29,555 nucleotides of DNA from Opitutia bacterium UBA4506 (GTDB taxonomy: Bacteria; Verrucomicrobiota; Verrucomicrobiia; Opitutales; Puniceicoccaceae): contig DGMY01000075.1 of NCBI GenBank assembly GCA_002388665.1, forward strand, positions 1 through 29,555, written 5' to 3'. The notes beneath the pieces were generated by a model. It saw nothing but the letters and a program-made list of their open reading frames with translations. It did no database searches and had not been told where the DNA came from. The first letter of the stretch is position 1. Each line of letters starts with the position of its first letter. Shown one piece after another: positions 8,356 through 15,741 of the stretch. Position numbers and translations under genes: made by a program.

Positions 8356-9369
8356 ATGTCCAATCATGGTCCTTCCATCTATGTGCGCGGAACCGGCTCC
8401 TACGCACCTGAGAAAATTCTCACTAACGACGACATGTCGAAGTTCGTCGAAACCACGGATGAATGGATCGTGACTCGCACGGGTATTCGCCAGCGTCGAA
8501 TCGCCGCCGAGGGCGAAGTGACCAGCGACATGGCAGTGGAGGCCGCCCGCAAGGCGATGGAGATGGCAAAAATCGGGCCCGATGAAGTCGATGCTCTGAT
8601 CATTGCGACCCTCACGCCCGACATGCTGTTTCCGTCAACGGCCTGTATCGTCCAGCACAAGCTCGGACTCGGTCCTATCCCCGCTTTCGACGTCGATGCC
8701 GCCTGTTCCGGTTTTATTTACGGACTCGAGACGGCCCGCGGCATTCTCATGGCCAATCCCAAGTACAAGAACGTCGTTCTTGTCGGGGCCGAAAAACTCA
8801 GTTCCATCATCGACTGGGAAGATCGCGCTACCTGCGTTCTCTTTGGAGACGGGGCCGGCGCAGTTGTTCTGAGCCGCGATGAAACTGCTGGGGGCGGCGA
8901 ACTCCTCGGAGTCCAACTCGGGGCAAACGGGAAGAACGCCCCATTGATCCACATGCCCGGGGGCGGTTCTCAAATCCCCTCAACCGTCGATTCGGTTCAG
9001 GCCCGTCAGCACTTTTTGAAAATGAATGGACGCGAGGTCTTCAAGCTAGCGGTCCGCGCGATGGTTAAAGGCGCCAACGACATCCTCGAAGAATGTGATG
9101 TCAATTTGGAAGATGTCGGCTGCGTCATCCCGCACCAGGCCAACATCCGGATCATTGAGAGTGTCGCCTCTCATCTGAAACTCTCCCTCGACCTTTTCCC
9201 GAACAACGTTCAGAACTACGGGAATACGTCAGCCGCATCCGTTCCTCTTGCCCTGGATGAGGCCATTCGGTCCAACCGCATCGCAGACGGCGAATATGTA
9301 CTGATGATCGCATTCGGTGCTGGGCTTACCTGGGGCTCTACTCTTATGAAATGGAATTCACCAAAGTGA
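8356..9369 (+). CDS. fabH: Beta-ketoacyl-ACP synthase III FabH
   Basis: Catalyses the first condensation of bacterial fatty-acid synthesis, joining acetyl-CoA (or a branched starter) to malonyl-ACP. The 337-aa thiolase-fold protein carries the complete catalytic triad: C117 in DVDAACSGF, H260 in VIPHQANIRI and N290 in NYGNTSAASVPLAL. Length is normal. The ATG at 8356 gives the conserved beginning (YVRGTGSYAPEKILTN) within ten residues. It is the third gene of rpmF-plsX-fabH. Its last 19 nt overlap the start of the BamD-like gene in another frame, suggesting translational coupling between lipid initiation and an envelope-assembly protein. Confidence 0.97.
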   Translation: MSNHGPSIYVRGTGSYAPEKILTNDDMSKFVETTDEWIVTRTGIRQRRIAAEGEVTSDMAVEAARKAMEMAKIGPDEVDALIIATLTPDMLFPSTACIVQHKLGLGPIPAFDVDAACSGFIYGLETARGILMANPKYKNVVLVGAEKLSSIIDWEDRATCVLFGDGAGAVVLSRDETAGGGELLGVQLGANGKNAPLIHMPGGGSQIPSTVDSVQARQHFLKMNGREVFKLAVRAMVKGANDILEECDVNLEDVGCVIPHQANIRIIESVASHLKLSLDLFPNNVQNYGNTSAASVPLALDEAIRSNRIADGEYVLMIAFGAGLTWGSTLMKWNSPK

Positions 9370-10445
9370 CAAAATTTCTACCAGCGCTTCTCATCGCTCT
9401 GCTACTGCAGAGCTCAACGTTCGGCTTTATGGACTGGTTCCGTAGCGACGCAAACGTCGACTACTCCGTCCCCACTGCTGCCGAACTAGACGCCGCCGAT
9501 CAGTTGTTCGCCACGGCGCTCGACGCAAAGGAGAAGAACAAATCGAAGACCGCACTAAAGGCTCTCCGCAAGATTCTTCTCGACTACTCAAACACCCCTT
9601 TCGCTGCGGACGCCCTCTTCCTCTCAGCTGAAATTGAAATGAAGCAGGGAAATCTGAAAGAGGCGTTCACCCACTTCCAGAAGATCGTCAACCGCTACCC
9701 GGGCTACGAACGATTTGATGCCGTAATCGCCAATCAATACCAGATCGCAACCACCTTTATGGGGATGGGCAAAGGCGGATTCCTCGGGTTCGGCGGGCAC
9801 AATCCTGATACTGCGATGGAGTATTTCGAGGTTGTGATCAAAAATTCGCCGTACAGCGACTACGCTCCTCTGGCCCTGATGAACATCGCACTGATCGCCC
9901 AACAACGGCAAGACGAAGAGCTCGCGATCGATGCCCTGGACCGCCTCATCACCCTTTACCCACGTAGTTTGCTGACTCCCGACGCCTACTTTGCGATGGC
10001 GCAGGTATTCGCCAGCCTGATTCAGGGCCCCGAGTACGATCAGGGCTCAACCCTTGAGGCGGTCAACTACTACCAAGACTTTCTAATCCTCTTTCCGCGC
10101 AGCCAATACGTCAACGAGGCCGAAGAAGGCCTGCGGCGGGTCAGTGAAGTCTACGCTCAAAGCAAACTCATCATCGCCGAATTTTACTATGTAAACCGGC
10201 ACGAGGAAGAAGCCGCCCGCGTTTTCTACAACGAAACGATCACGGTGGCACCTGAAACAGAGGCCGCTGACATTGCACGCCAACGACTCGAGCGGATGGA
10301 TGCCGGCAAAAAGCCACCACGCTTCAAAGTTAAACTTAAGAGCAACGATATTCCGAGTGCCGTCAATGACTTCTTCGTTGAGCGTTGGAAGGCAATCGAA
10401 CTCGAAGAAGCCCAGAGTGATGGGGTGATGCGAGACGGCTACTAA
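9351..10445 (+). CDS. BamD-like TPR outer-membrane assembly protein (no lipobox)
   Basis: A 364-aa exported TPR protein resembling BamD/YfiO, the scaffold that helps insert beta-barrel proteins into the outer membrane. An N-terminal signal sequence (about residues 8-25, LPALLIALLLQSSTFG) is followed by at least four TPR-like helix pairs, for example KTALKALRKILLDYSNTPFA, KEAFTHFQKIVNRYPGYE and AIDALDRLITLYPRS. BamD is normally a lipoprotein, but no cysteine follows the signal and I see none anywhere in the protein, so it cannot be lipid-anchored in the usual way. The start lies inside fabH (19-nt overlap). The C-terminal ~50 residues extend beyond the TPR region. The family assignment is good; the exact role is inferred. 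Confidence 0.78.
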   Translation: MEFTKVTKFLPALLIALLLQSSTFGFMDWFRSDANVDYSVPTAAELDAADQLFATALDAKEKNKSKTALKALRKILLDYSNTPFAADALFLSAEIEMKQGNLKEAFTHFQKIVNRYPGYERFDAVIANQYQIATTFMGMGKGGFLGFGGHNPDTAMEYFEVVIKNSPYSDYAPLALMNIALIAQQRQDEELAIDALDRLITLYPRSLLTPDAYFAMAQVFASLIQGPEYDQGSTLEAVNYYQDFLILFPRSQYVNEAEEGLRRVSEVYAQSKLIIAEFYYVNRHEEEAARVFYNETITVAPETEAADIARQRLERMDAGKKPPRFKVKLKSNDIPSAVNDFFVERWKAIELEEAQSDGVMRDGY

Positions 10446-10500
10446 TTTCCAGCCGAAACCCGTGGGAGATGGCCACACCCGATTGCGACAGCTCTGTTCT

Positions 10501-11025
10501 ATGAAACTCTCTCTATCGATAGCTCCCTTTGCCCTCCTCGTAGTCTTTATGTTTGGGTGCGCGAGCTATCAAACAGGCAGTCTTCCCGACTCCCACATCG
10601 CACATATTTACCTCAAACCCGTTCAAAACGAAGCATTCGTATCGGGAGTTGCTCCACTCTACCAATCGGCCCTCCGCGAGGGAATCCTGGAGAGCCGCCT
10701 ACTGAGGCTGGTATCGAACCCGGCGGACGCGGATATGGTAGCCTACATCCGTTTAACTGATTTCGAGGAACAACCGATCGCTTACCTCGAAACCGATACA
10801 GGACAGCCAATATCCGCGCGAATCTCACTATCCGCCATTATCTCTCTCTCAAGTAGCGATTCTAACGACAACGATCTCGCAGAAGATCGAGTCGTTTCGA
10901 CCAATTCAGCAGTCTATTCTGCCCCCACTACCGCCTTCCCCAATCCCGTCGACCAAACGAAACCGACCATGGTTCGGGATTTGGCCCAGAAGACAGTACT
11001 GGAGCTCGAATTACTCCGCCCGTAG
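10501..11025 (+). CDS. lptE: LptE-like LPS-assembly lipoprotein
   Basis: A small (174-aa) outer-membrane lipoprotein candidate resembling LptE, the plug of the LptD translocon that delivers LPS to the outer leaflet. The chosen ATG at 10501 puts a hydrophobic signal (LSIAPFALLVVFMFG) directly before Cys20, giving a loose lipobox (MFGC). A longer frame opens at a GTG at 10462 but would place 13 polar residues before the signal. The mature part has the family pattern: an IAHIYLKPVQNEAF strand, a 'P..QSALREGIL' helix, 'ADMVAYIRLTDFEEQPIAY', then a C-terminal amphipathic helix. It follows the BamD-like gene by 55 bp on the same strand, which supports an envelope-assembly job. Sequence divergence in this family keeps the call below certainty. 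Confidence 0.65.
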   Translation: MKLSLSIAPFALLVVFMFGCASYQTGSLPDSHIAHIYLKPVQNEAFVSGVAPLYQSALREGILESRLLRLVSNPADADMVAYIRLTDFEEQPIAYLETDTGQPISARISLSAIISLSSSDSNDNDLAEDRVVSTNSAVYSAPTTAFPNPVDQTKPTMVRDLAQKTVLELELLRP

Positions 11026-11031
11026 CCCGCT

Positions 11032-11057
11032 GGGCGCTCTAGCGCGCCCCTGGTCTG
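11032..11057. terminator. Possible hairpin terminator between convergent genes
   Basis: A 6-bp perfect GC stem (GGGCGC, loop TCTAGC, GCGCCC) lies just downstream of the lptE-like stop and before the convergent FAD oxidoreductase gene. No T-run follows, so it would not be a classical intrinsic terminator; weak call. Confidence 0.25.
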
Positions 11058-11138
11058 CCAACCTCTTGGCTGCGAGCCCCAACACCACCCGACCCCTGTC
11101 GCGAGCAACTGGTGGCTCGGGAGACGACCCGACCCCTT

Positions 11139-12158
11139 TTAACGGGTTAGCCCAAACAGCCAACGAAATGGCAGCAAACGGGCCCGGCTCAAGTATCCCA
11201 GCGCTCCGAGACTCCGCGGATTCATCAGAAGCGGGTGGACAAGATTGGCCACCCGAAACCTTTGATTAAACCGCTTCCGGTGCCTTTGCTCGACCTCACG
11301 AACCACCTCATCCCACGAGAATCCGCCCCTGAACCACCGGACAATGGGATTCAAGGCCAACTCAGCAGATTCAAAAGCAATGGACATTCCATTTCCGGTA
11401 AACGGCGGGATGACGCCCCACGCATCGCCCAACCTCAGCTCGGTGGCTACCCCGCGAGGTAGCGAGAAAGAAACACCCGCCACCCCAGCGGCGCTCCCAC
11501 CTTCAACCGTACATCGTGAGAGGATTTCTTCGACAGGCCCCATCCCCGCGGCCTCTGCATAGGAGCGAAGGATCTCCTCCTTCCCGGCCCGCACCTCAGG
11601 GCGCTTGCGAAACAATCCGCACAAATTCCATTGTCCCCCTTCTACCGGACACAATCCAACATAGCCGCCCGGCCCCAAAAACAACGTCAGATCCGGTGGT
11701 AACTCTCCTGCAATATGGAGCTTAAAGCCCATCCAAGGAGTCCGCTCCGCGGTACGGCCCGAGGCAACTACAACCGCTTCATTCGTCGCGTCCCCACGCC
11801 ACCGTTCACCGAGAAGAACTTCCCCACCCAGCCGCCGAATCTTTTCGACCAGACGCAAATCCAAAGCGAATCGCGATAGGCCCAGCGCCTTTTTCGGCAA
11901 CTCACCGGCAAAGATCTTCCGCCCATTGGCATCATACCAAGTCGCCCTTCGGTGCACCAAAGCGTCTGACAACTCGGAGGCGACCCCAAGGCACTCCAGT
12001 GTCTGTTGCTCAACCCCGCAGATAAACTCGCCACACACACGGTGCCTGGGCAGCGCACCAGCCTCCCATACCTGCACCTTGATTCCTCGCTGCGACAAAG
12101 CCACCCCAAGGGACAGCCCCGCCAGGCCTCCCCCGACAATTGTGACCGCCCGCATCAT
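11139..12158 (-). CDS. FAD-dependent oxidoreductase of the geranylgeranyl-reductase-like family
   Basis: A 339-aa flavoprotein with an N-terminal dinucleotide-binding motif (VTIVGGGLAGLSLGVALSQRG) and the RVCGEFICG segment typical of geranylgeranyl-reductase/halogenase-like monooxygenases. Near the C-terminal third GDAWGVIPPFTGNGMSIAFESAEL is the second FAD-contact motif (GD...P.tG.G...A). A reading frame extends 18 codons further upstream, but the ATG at 12158 overlaps the methyltransferase stop as ATGA and starts two residues before the first beta strand, so it is preferred (a second ATG follows at 12155). The methyltransferase plus FAD-enzyme pair recalls tailoring modules beside type III polyketide synthases, but no synthase is in the window. 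The substrate is unknown. Confidence 0.82.
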   Translation of the reverse strand: MMRAVTIVGGGLAGLSLGVALSQRGIKVQVWEAGALPRHRVCGEFICGVEQQTLECLGVASELSDALVHRRATWYDANGRKIFAGELPKKALGLSRFALDLRLVEKIRRLGGEVLLGERWRGDATNEAVVVASGRTAERTPWMGFKLHIAGELPPDLTLFLGPGGYVGLCPVEGGQWNLCGLFRKRPEVRAGKEEILRSYAEAAGMGPVEEILSRCTVEGGSAAGVAGVSFSLPRGVATELRLGDAWGVIPPFTGNGMSIAFESAELALNPIVRWFRGGFSWDEVVREVEQRHRKRFNQRFRVANLVHPLLMNPRSLGALGYLSRARLLPFRWLFGLTR

Positions 12159-12808
12159 TCCCGCCACGACAAGAGCCGATAGCCACCTCGCACATCGGCA
12201 GAAATCCGACACCTTCTTCCATTCCCATCTGCGCCCAGTAAACTTGCCAGTTCACGGCCACGAAAACCGGCTCCTATGCTGACCCTCCCGTCATGCCAGG
12301 AAACTGGATGCAAACCAAACGGACGCATCGCCGCGAGTCCCCACACCGCATATCCAACCCGCCACGGTTCGTTTATGATCCAAACGGGAACATGGGCAAT
12401 ACGACGGCCCAAATCCTCCAACACCTCATCCTCAAACTGGTGCATCAACAAATTGGAGATGAGGATATCCGGTCTCGGAAGAAATGGGGTAGTCAACAGA
12501 TCTTCCTGCACCCAATCCCACTCCGAAGGCCAGTCCTTCGGGCGCCCCCATAAATCCAGTCCGACATAATCTGCCTGCACCAGGTCAGGGACGTTTCTCC
12601 GCAAATAGAACCCCAAATCGCCCTCCCCTGCGCCGACCTCAAGAACGCGCATCCCTTGCTGAAGATGCCTCCGTGCCTGCCGTGCGATCCAGGACCAATT
12701 GCCCATGAAGCGGTTGAGAAATCGTAAATCACGACGATTGGCCACCGCCCCTGGGTCATCGGGAGCCAAGGTATCGAGAATCTCCGGCCGCACCTCTCTT
12801 CTCTGCAT
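12155..12808 (-). CDS. Class I SAM-dependent methyltransferase
   Basis: A 217-aa Rossmann-type methyltransferase. The SAM-binding motif I is VLEVGAGEGDLG (about residues 54-65), followed by an acidic end of strand two (YVGLDLW), the motif II-like DWVQEDLL, and DILISNLLMHQFEDE, typical of small-molecule methyltransferases. The N-terminal segment RREVRPEILDTLAPDDPGAVANRRDLRFLNRFMGNW is a family-specific helical cap. I chose the ATG at 12808; a TTG four codons upstream is the only extension and has no supporting ribosome-binding site. The stop overlaps the FAD oxidoreductase start, so the two proteins are very likely made together. It is divergent from rsfS. The methyl acceptor is unknown. Confidence 0.84.
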   Translation of the reverse strand: MQRREVRPEILDTLAPDDPGAVANRRDLRFLNRFMGNWSWIARQARRHLQQGMRVLEVGAGEGDLGFYLRRNVPDLVQADYVGLDLWGRPKDWPSEWDWVQEDLLTTPFLPRPDILISNLLMHQFEDEVLEDLGRRIAHVPVWIINEPWRVGYAVWGLAAMRPFGLHPVSWHDGRVSIGAGFRGRELASLLGADGNGRRCRISADVRGGYRLLSWRE

Positions 12809-12959
12809 AGCAAGAGACAATGTGCCTTACGGCCTACAGCGCAAGCGATCCCGAAGTCGATTGGAACGATCCTGTCCCGACCTATCCCCGCTCTTGACTT
12901 CAATCCCTGCCTTTCCAAGTCTTCCCATCAATGATTATCCGTCCCAACGCACCGCGCCG

Positions 12960-13325
12960 ATGAGCCAAGAGCCCATCGATCCCCCCACCTTGAAAGAGCT
13001 TCGAGTATGCGTCGAAGCCCTTGAAGACCGCAAAGCAATCGACTTGCGAATTCTGGACGTGAGAGGCAAATCCTCGATCACCGACTTCCTCGTCATCTGC
13101 TCCGGGACCTCCTCTCCACACATTCGGGCACTATGCACCTCCGCGGAAAAGGCACTCTTCAATAGCCCCGGCAAGGTTTCCCGCCACAAAGATGACTTTG
13201 AGAGCGGCTGGGCCGTTACCGACGGCGTGGATTTCGTCGTCCACATCTTCACCGAAGAAATGCGCGACCTATTCCGATTAGAGGCTCTGTGGAAAGATGC
13301 CCCTGAGGTCGATCTGACAAAGTAG
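12960..13325 (+). CDS. rsfS: Ribosome silencing factor RsfS (RsfA/Iojap family)
   Basis: A 121-aa protein of the Iojap/RsfS family, which binds bL14 on the 50S subunit and blocks subunit joining when nutrients are low. The family core is clear: LEDRKAIDLRILDVRGKSSITDFLVICSG, followed by SSPHIRALCTSAEKAL and then GWAVTDGVDFVVHIFTEEMRDLFRLEALW. An open frame continues upstream to 12699, but that part is antisense to the methyltransferase gene and unlike the family. The ATG at 12960 (MSQEPIDPPTLKEL) gives the normal length. No Shine-Dalgarno sequence is evident. It usually sits near nadD or rlmH; neither is in this window. Confidence 0.93.
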   Translation: MSQEPIDPPTLKELRVCVEALEDRKAIDLRILDVRGKSSITDFLVICSGTSSPHIRALCTSAEKALFNSPGKVSRHKDDFESGWAVTDGVDFVVHIFTEEMRDLFRLEALWKDAPEVDLTK

Positions 13326-13423
13326 CCCCCCCCTCCGGGGCGATCCGCCAAATACTGGATGGCGGCAAAATTCTATTCCATCGGGTTTGATTTCATGGAT
13401 AATCGGGCGAACCCCACTGCCCG

Positions 13424-14467
13424 ATGTCATCCCCCGACGAGAAACCAGCCAACCCCACACTCAAATCGATTGCCAAAGCGCTTGGCATGTCGATATCCGG
13501 CGTTTCGATCGCACTGCGAAACGACCCCTCTATCCCGGTAACCACACGGGAGAAGGTTCAAAACGAAGCGCGAAGGCAGGGCTATCAGCGCAATCCGCTG
13601 GTCGCAGCCTTCTGCGCGAATCGGCACCCAAGTAACTACAAAAAGCTCACCTCGCTCGCCTACCTCCAATACGGCGTAGATAAAGCGGCCAAGGACCCTC
13701 ACAGTACCAACAGAAAGTTCTTCGAAGGTGCCCAAGCGGGTGCGCTCGCTCTCGGTTATACTGTCGACGCATTTGACCCCGTGGAGATGGGAATCGACTA
13801 CCAGCGACTGGACGGGATCCTCTACGCAAGAGGCATACGCGGACTCTTACTCGGGTCTCCGTTCCCTCCCGACGCTACGATCCGACTGAACTGGGAGCGA
13901 TACACCGCTGTAAGTATCGGACAAGGTCTCGCCAGTCCGGAAATTCACAACATCTCCGAGGACAACTTTGAGACCATCATCGCGGTCTTCAATGGACTTC
14001 ATAAAATGGGGTACAGGCGGCCGGGATTGATTCTCGACGATCACTTCGATCAACGGGTTAATCACCACTGGAGCGCAGCATTTCACTCCTTCGCCCATCA
14101 GATGGGTGAACAATCGAATCCGAGCCTACTGTATCAACGAGTGAAGGAACTTGATTTGGATGCGATCGTCGACTGGGCTCGAAAGCAAAAAGTGGATGTA
14201 ATCCTAGGGCATCGGGCCGATTTGATCCCCGGACTGCAAGAACGCGGTCTAAATATTCCCGGCGAAATCGGATTCGCTACCATGCAGGGAGATCACCTCG
14301 ATTCCGGCATCGCCAGTGTTCAGCGGAATGCCCTCAGCATTGGGAAATACGCTGTTGAGCTGCTCGTAGACGAGCTTCACCGCAACCAACGGGGCATTCC
14401 GGAACAGGCAAAGCGTCTTCGTATTCTCGGCAGCCTTCTCACGGCACCGAGTCTGCCACCCCGTTGA
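13424..14467 (+). CDS. LacI-family transcriptional regulator
   Basis: A 347-aa regulator. Residues about 12-35 form the helix-turn-helix (LKSIAKALGMSISGVSIAL), followed by the hinge region (VTTREKVQNEARRQGYQRNPLV) that inserts into the minor groove of operators with a central CG. Residues about 75-340 form the periplasmic-binding-protein-like sensor domain (Peripla_BP_3 type), as in LacI and PurR. The gene ends 167 bp before a PEP-CTERM protein gene, and the gap contains a palindrome of the kind this family binds (TGAACCGTTTCA, 14489-14500). The simplest reading is local control of that gene and possibly of itself. The ligand is unknown, though LacI proteins in this phylum often respond to sugars. 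Confidence 0.92.
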   Translation: MSSPDEKPANPTLKSIAKALGMSISGVSIALRNDPSIPVTTREKVQNEARRQGYQRNPLVAAFCANRHPSNYKKLTSLAYLQYGVDKAAKDPHSTNRKFFEGAQAGALALGYTVDAFDPVEMGIDYQRLDGILYARGIRGLLLGSPFPPDATIRLNWERYTAVSIGQGLASPEIHNISEDNFETIIAVFNGLHKMGYRRPGLILDDHFDQRVNHHWSAAFHSFAHQMGEQSNPSLLYQRVKELDLDAIVDWARKQKVDVILGHRADLIPGLQERGLNIPGEIGFATMQGDHLDSGIASVQRNALSIGKYAVELLVDELHRNQRGIPEQAKRLRILGSLLTAPSLPPR

Positions 14468-14488
14468 TCCACCTCCGCCAAGGGCGGC

Positions 14489-14500
14489 TGAACCGTTTCA
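14489..14500. promoter_or_regulatory. Candidate LacI-family operator
   Basis: TGAACCGTTTCA is a 12-bp palindrome with a central CG; five of six base pairs are symmetric. This is the common shape of LacI/PurR/CcpA-type operators (compare TGAAACGTTTCA). It lies 22 bp after the lacI-type gene stop and upstream of the PEP-CTERM gene, and so is a likely binding site for the neighbouring regulator. Binding is inferred. Confidence 0.55.
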
Positions 14501-14523
14501 GTAACATCGCCATTGATCTATAA

Positions 14524-14538
14524 ACTGTGTAAAACAGT
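14524..14538. promoter_or_regulatory. Inverted repeat ACTGT-N5-ACAGT upstream of PEP-CTERM gene
   Basis: ACTGTGTAAAACAGT is a perfect 5-bp inverted repeat with a 5-nt spacer. A second copy of the same half-sites with a 2-nt spacer, CTGTTGACAG, occurs at 14556-14565. Both precede the PEP-CTERM gene. They may be binding sites for a second regulator; function unknown. Confidence 0.35.
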
Positions 14539-14558
14539 ATCAAACCATACCCCGGCTG

Positions 14559-14587
14559 TTGACAGGATAGGAGCCCGCTCTCGCTAG
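14559..14587 (+). promoter_or_regulatory. Candidate promoter of the PEP-CTERM gene
   Basis: A consensus -35 box TTGACA (14559-14564) lies 70 bp before the ATG and is followed, 17 bp later, by only a weak -10 (CGCTAG, 14582-14587). The -35 is embedded in the CTGTTGACAG inverted repeat, so a bound protein would block it. Confidence 0.4.
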
Positions 14588-14634
14588 CGTCTTCCGTTCA
14601 ACACGCACAGACAAAACCCCAACCCTCAAATCCC

Positions 14635-15582
14635 ATGAAACTCCCCCGTTCTTCTGCTTACCCACTTTTTCTCGCAGTGACCACCGGCGCGCTGTTGCCG
14701 ATCACTGCTCAGGCCACCATTTACACCTGGGACAATGACTCCACAGATGGCGACTGGGACACTGCTGTCAACTGGGATCCCGCTAGCGTCCCCGGAGAGC
14801 AGGACCAAGCGATCATCGACAATGGAGACACCGTATCCAAGACCGGCGATCTTATACTGAGGGATAAGAAGGAAACTCTCGACGACGGGTTGCGACTTCT
14901 CGACGGCACTCTTTCCGTATCTGGAAACTTTACAACCACGACGCAAGGCGGCTCAGGGAGCAGTATCAAAAGTGACCTCGGAGTATCGGGCGGAGCCACA
15001 ACCGGCACATTTGATGTGGGCGGCACGTTGAGAATCGGGAACACCAATTCTGGATCCAGCTCGGTAGCCAGCTTGAACATTTTCGAAGGAAGTCTGGTCA
15101 GCGTAGGCACATTCCAGGGAGATATTTCACCCAGCACAAGCGGTAGTGCCACAGGAGGCTGGAAGGTCAACGTACTGGGCGGCACATTGACTGCCGATCT
15201 CTTCGACTGGGGGGACCACTCCAGCAGCACTGACCCAGATCCGACAGCCAACCTCATCCTGGGCTCCACCGATAGTGACATCGGGGGTACCGTAATAATT
15301 GGGGTCATGTCTGCGGATTGGACGATGCGGGCGGGGCAATATGCCCTCTTCAACGATACTTTGGCGTCCCTTACCTTCGGCAAGACCAACTACGCCACCA
15401 TAACCGACGTAGAATACCTGATCGACAACGACTTCATCCGCATGGATGACTCGATCACCCAATCATTCACCATCACCGACAACGGATCCAGTTGGACCGT
15501 GGCGATTCCAGAGCCTTCCAGCTATTCACTTTTGATCGGTCTAATCGCACTGCCAATCGTTCTGGTTCGGAGAAGGAAGTAA
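14635..15582 (+). CDS. Secreted beta-strand-rich protein with PEP-CTERM sorting signal
   Basis: A 315-aa exported protein. The N-terminal signal peptide (LFLAVTTGALLPITAQA) would be cleaved near residue 27, before TIYTWDNDSTDGDWDTAVNW. The middle is Gly/Ser/Thr-rich with repeated short strands (GTLSVSGNF, GTLRIGN, GSLVSVG, GTLTADL), suggesting a beta-helix-like surface domain. The C-terminus is a classic PEP-CTERM signal: Pro292-Glu-Pro, a hydrophobic span (YSLLIGLIALPIVLV) and a terminal RRRK. Such proteins are processed by exosortase and delivered to the cell surface or extracellular matrix. No exosortase lies in the window, so sorting would act in trans. The upstream lacI-type gene and operator suggest regulated expression. 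Confidence 0.88.
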   Translation: MKLPRSSAYPLFLAVTTGALLPITAQATIYTWDNDSTDGDWDTAVNWDPASVPGEQDQAIIDNGDTVSKTGDLILRDKKETLDDGLRLLDGTLSVSGNFTTTTQGGSGSSIKSDLGVSGGATTGTFDVGGTLRIGNTNSGSSSVASLNIFEGSLVSVGTFQGDISPSTSGSATGGWKVNVLGGTLTADLFDWGDHSSSTDPDPTANLILGSTDSDIGGTVIIGVMSADWTMRAGQYALFNDTLASLTFGKTNYATITDVEYLIDNDFIRMDDSITQSFTITDNGSSWTVAIPEPSSYSLLIGLIALPIVLVRRRK

Positions 15583-15741
15583 GGTCTCACTCTGCGCCCA
15601 TTCTCGAAACGGTAGAAAGGGTTAAAAGGGCCCGACTATCGGAGAAGGTTGCCTTGCTCTCACTCGTACCTCTATTGGTTATAGGAGCATGGCCAATGGA
15701 AAGCATCTCGCCAGCGGCTTCCGAGAACCCGGATCCTTACT

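Noticed and set aside
10462..10500. GTG start extending the LptE-like protein by 13 residues
   Set aside because: It would put a polar segment before the lipoprotein signal; the ATG at 10501 gives a standard signal peptide and lipobox Cys.
12699..12959. 87-codon N-terminal extension of RsfS
   Set aside because: The extension is antisense to the methyltransferase N-terminus and unlike the family; the ATG at 12960 gives the normal ~120 aa.
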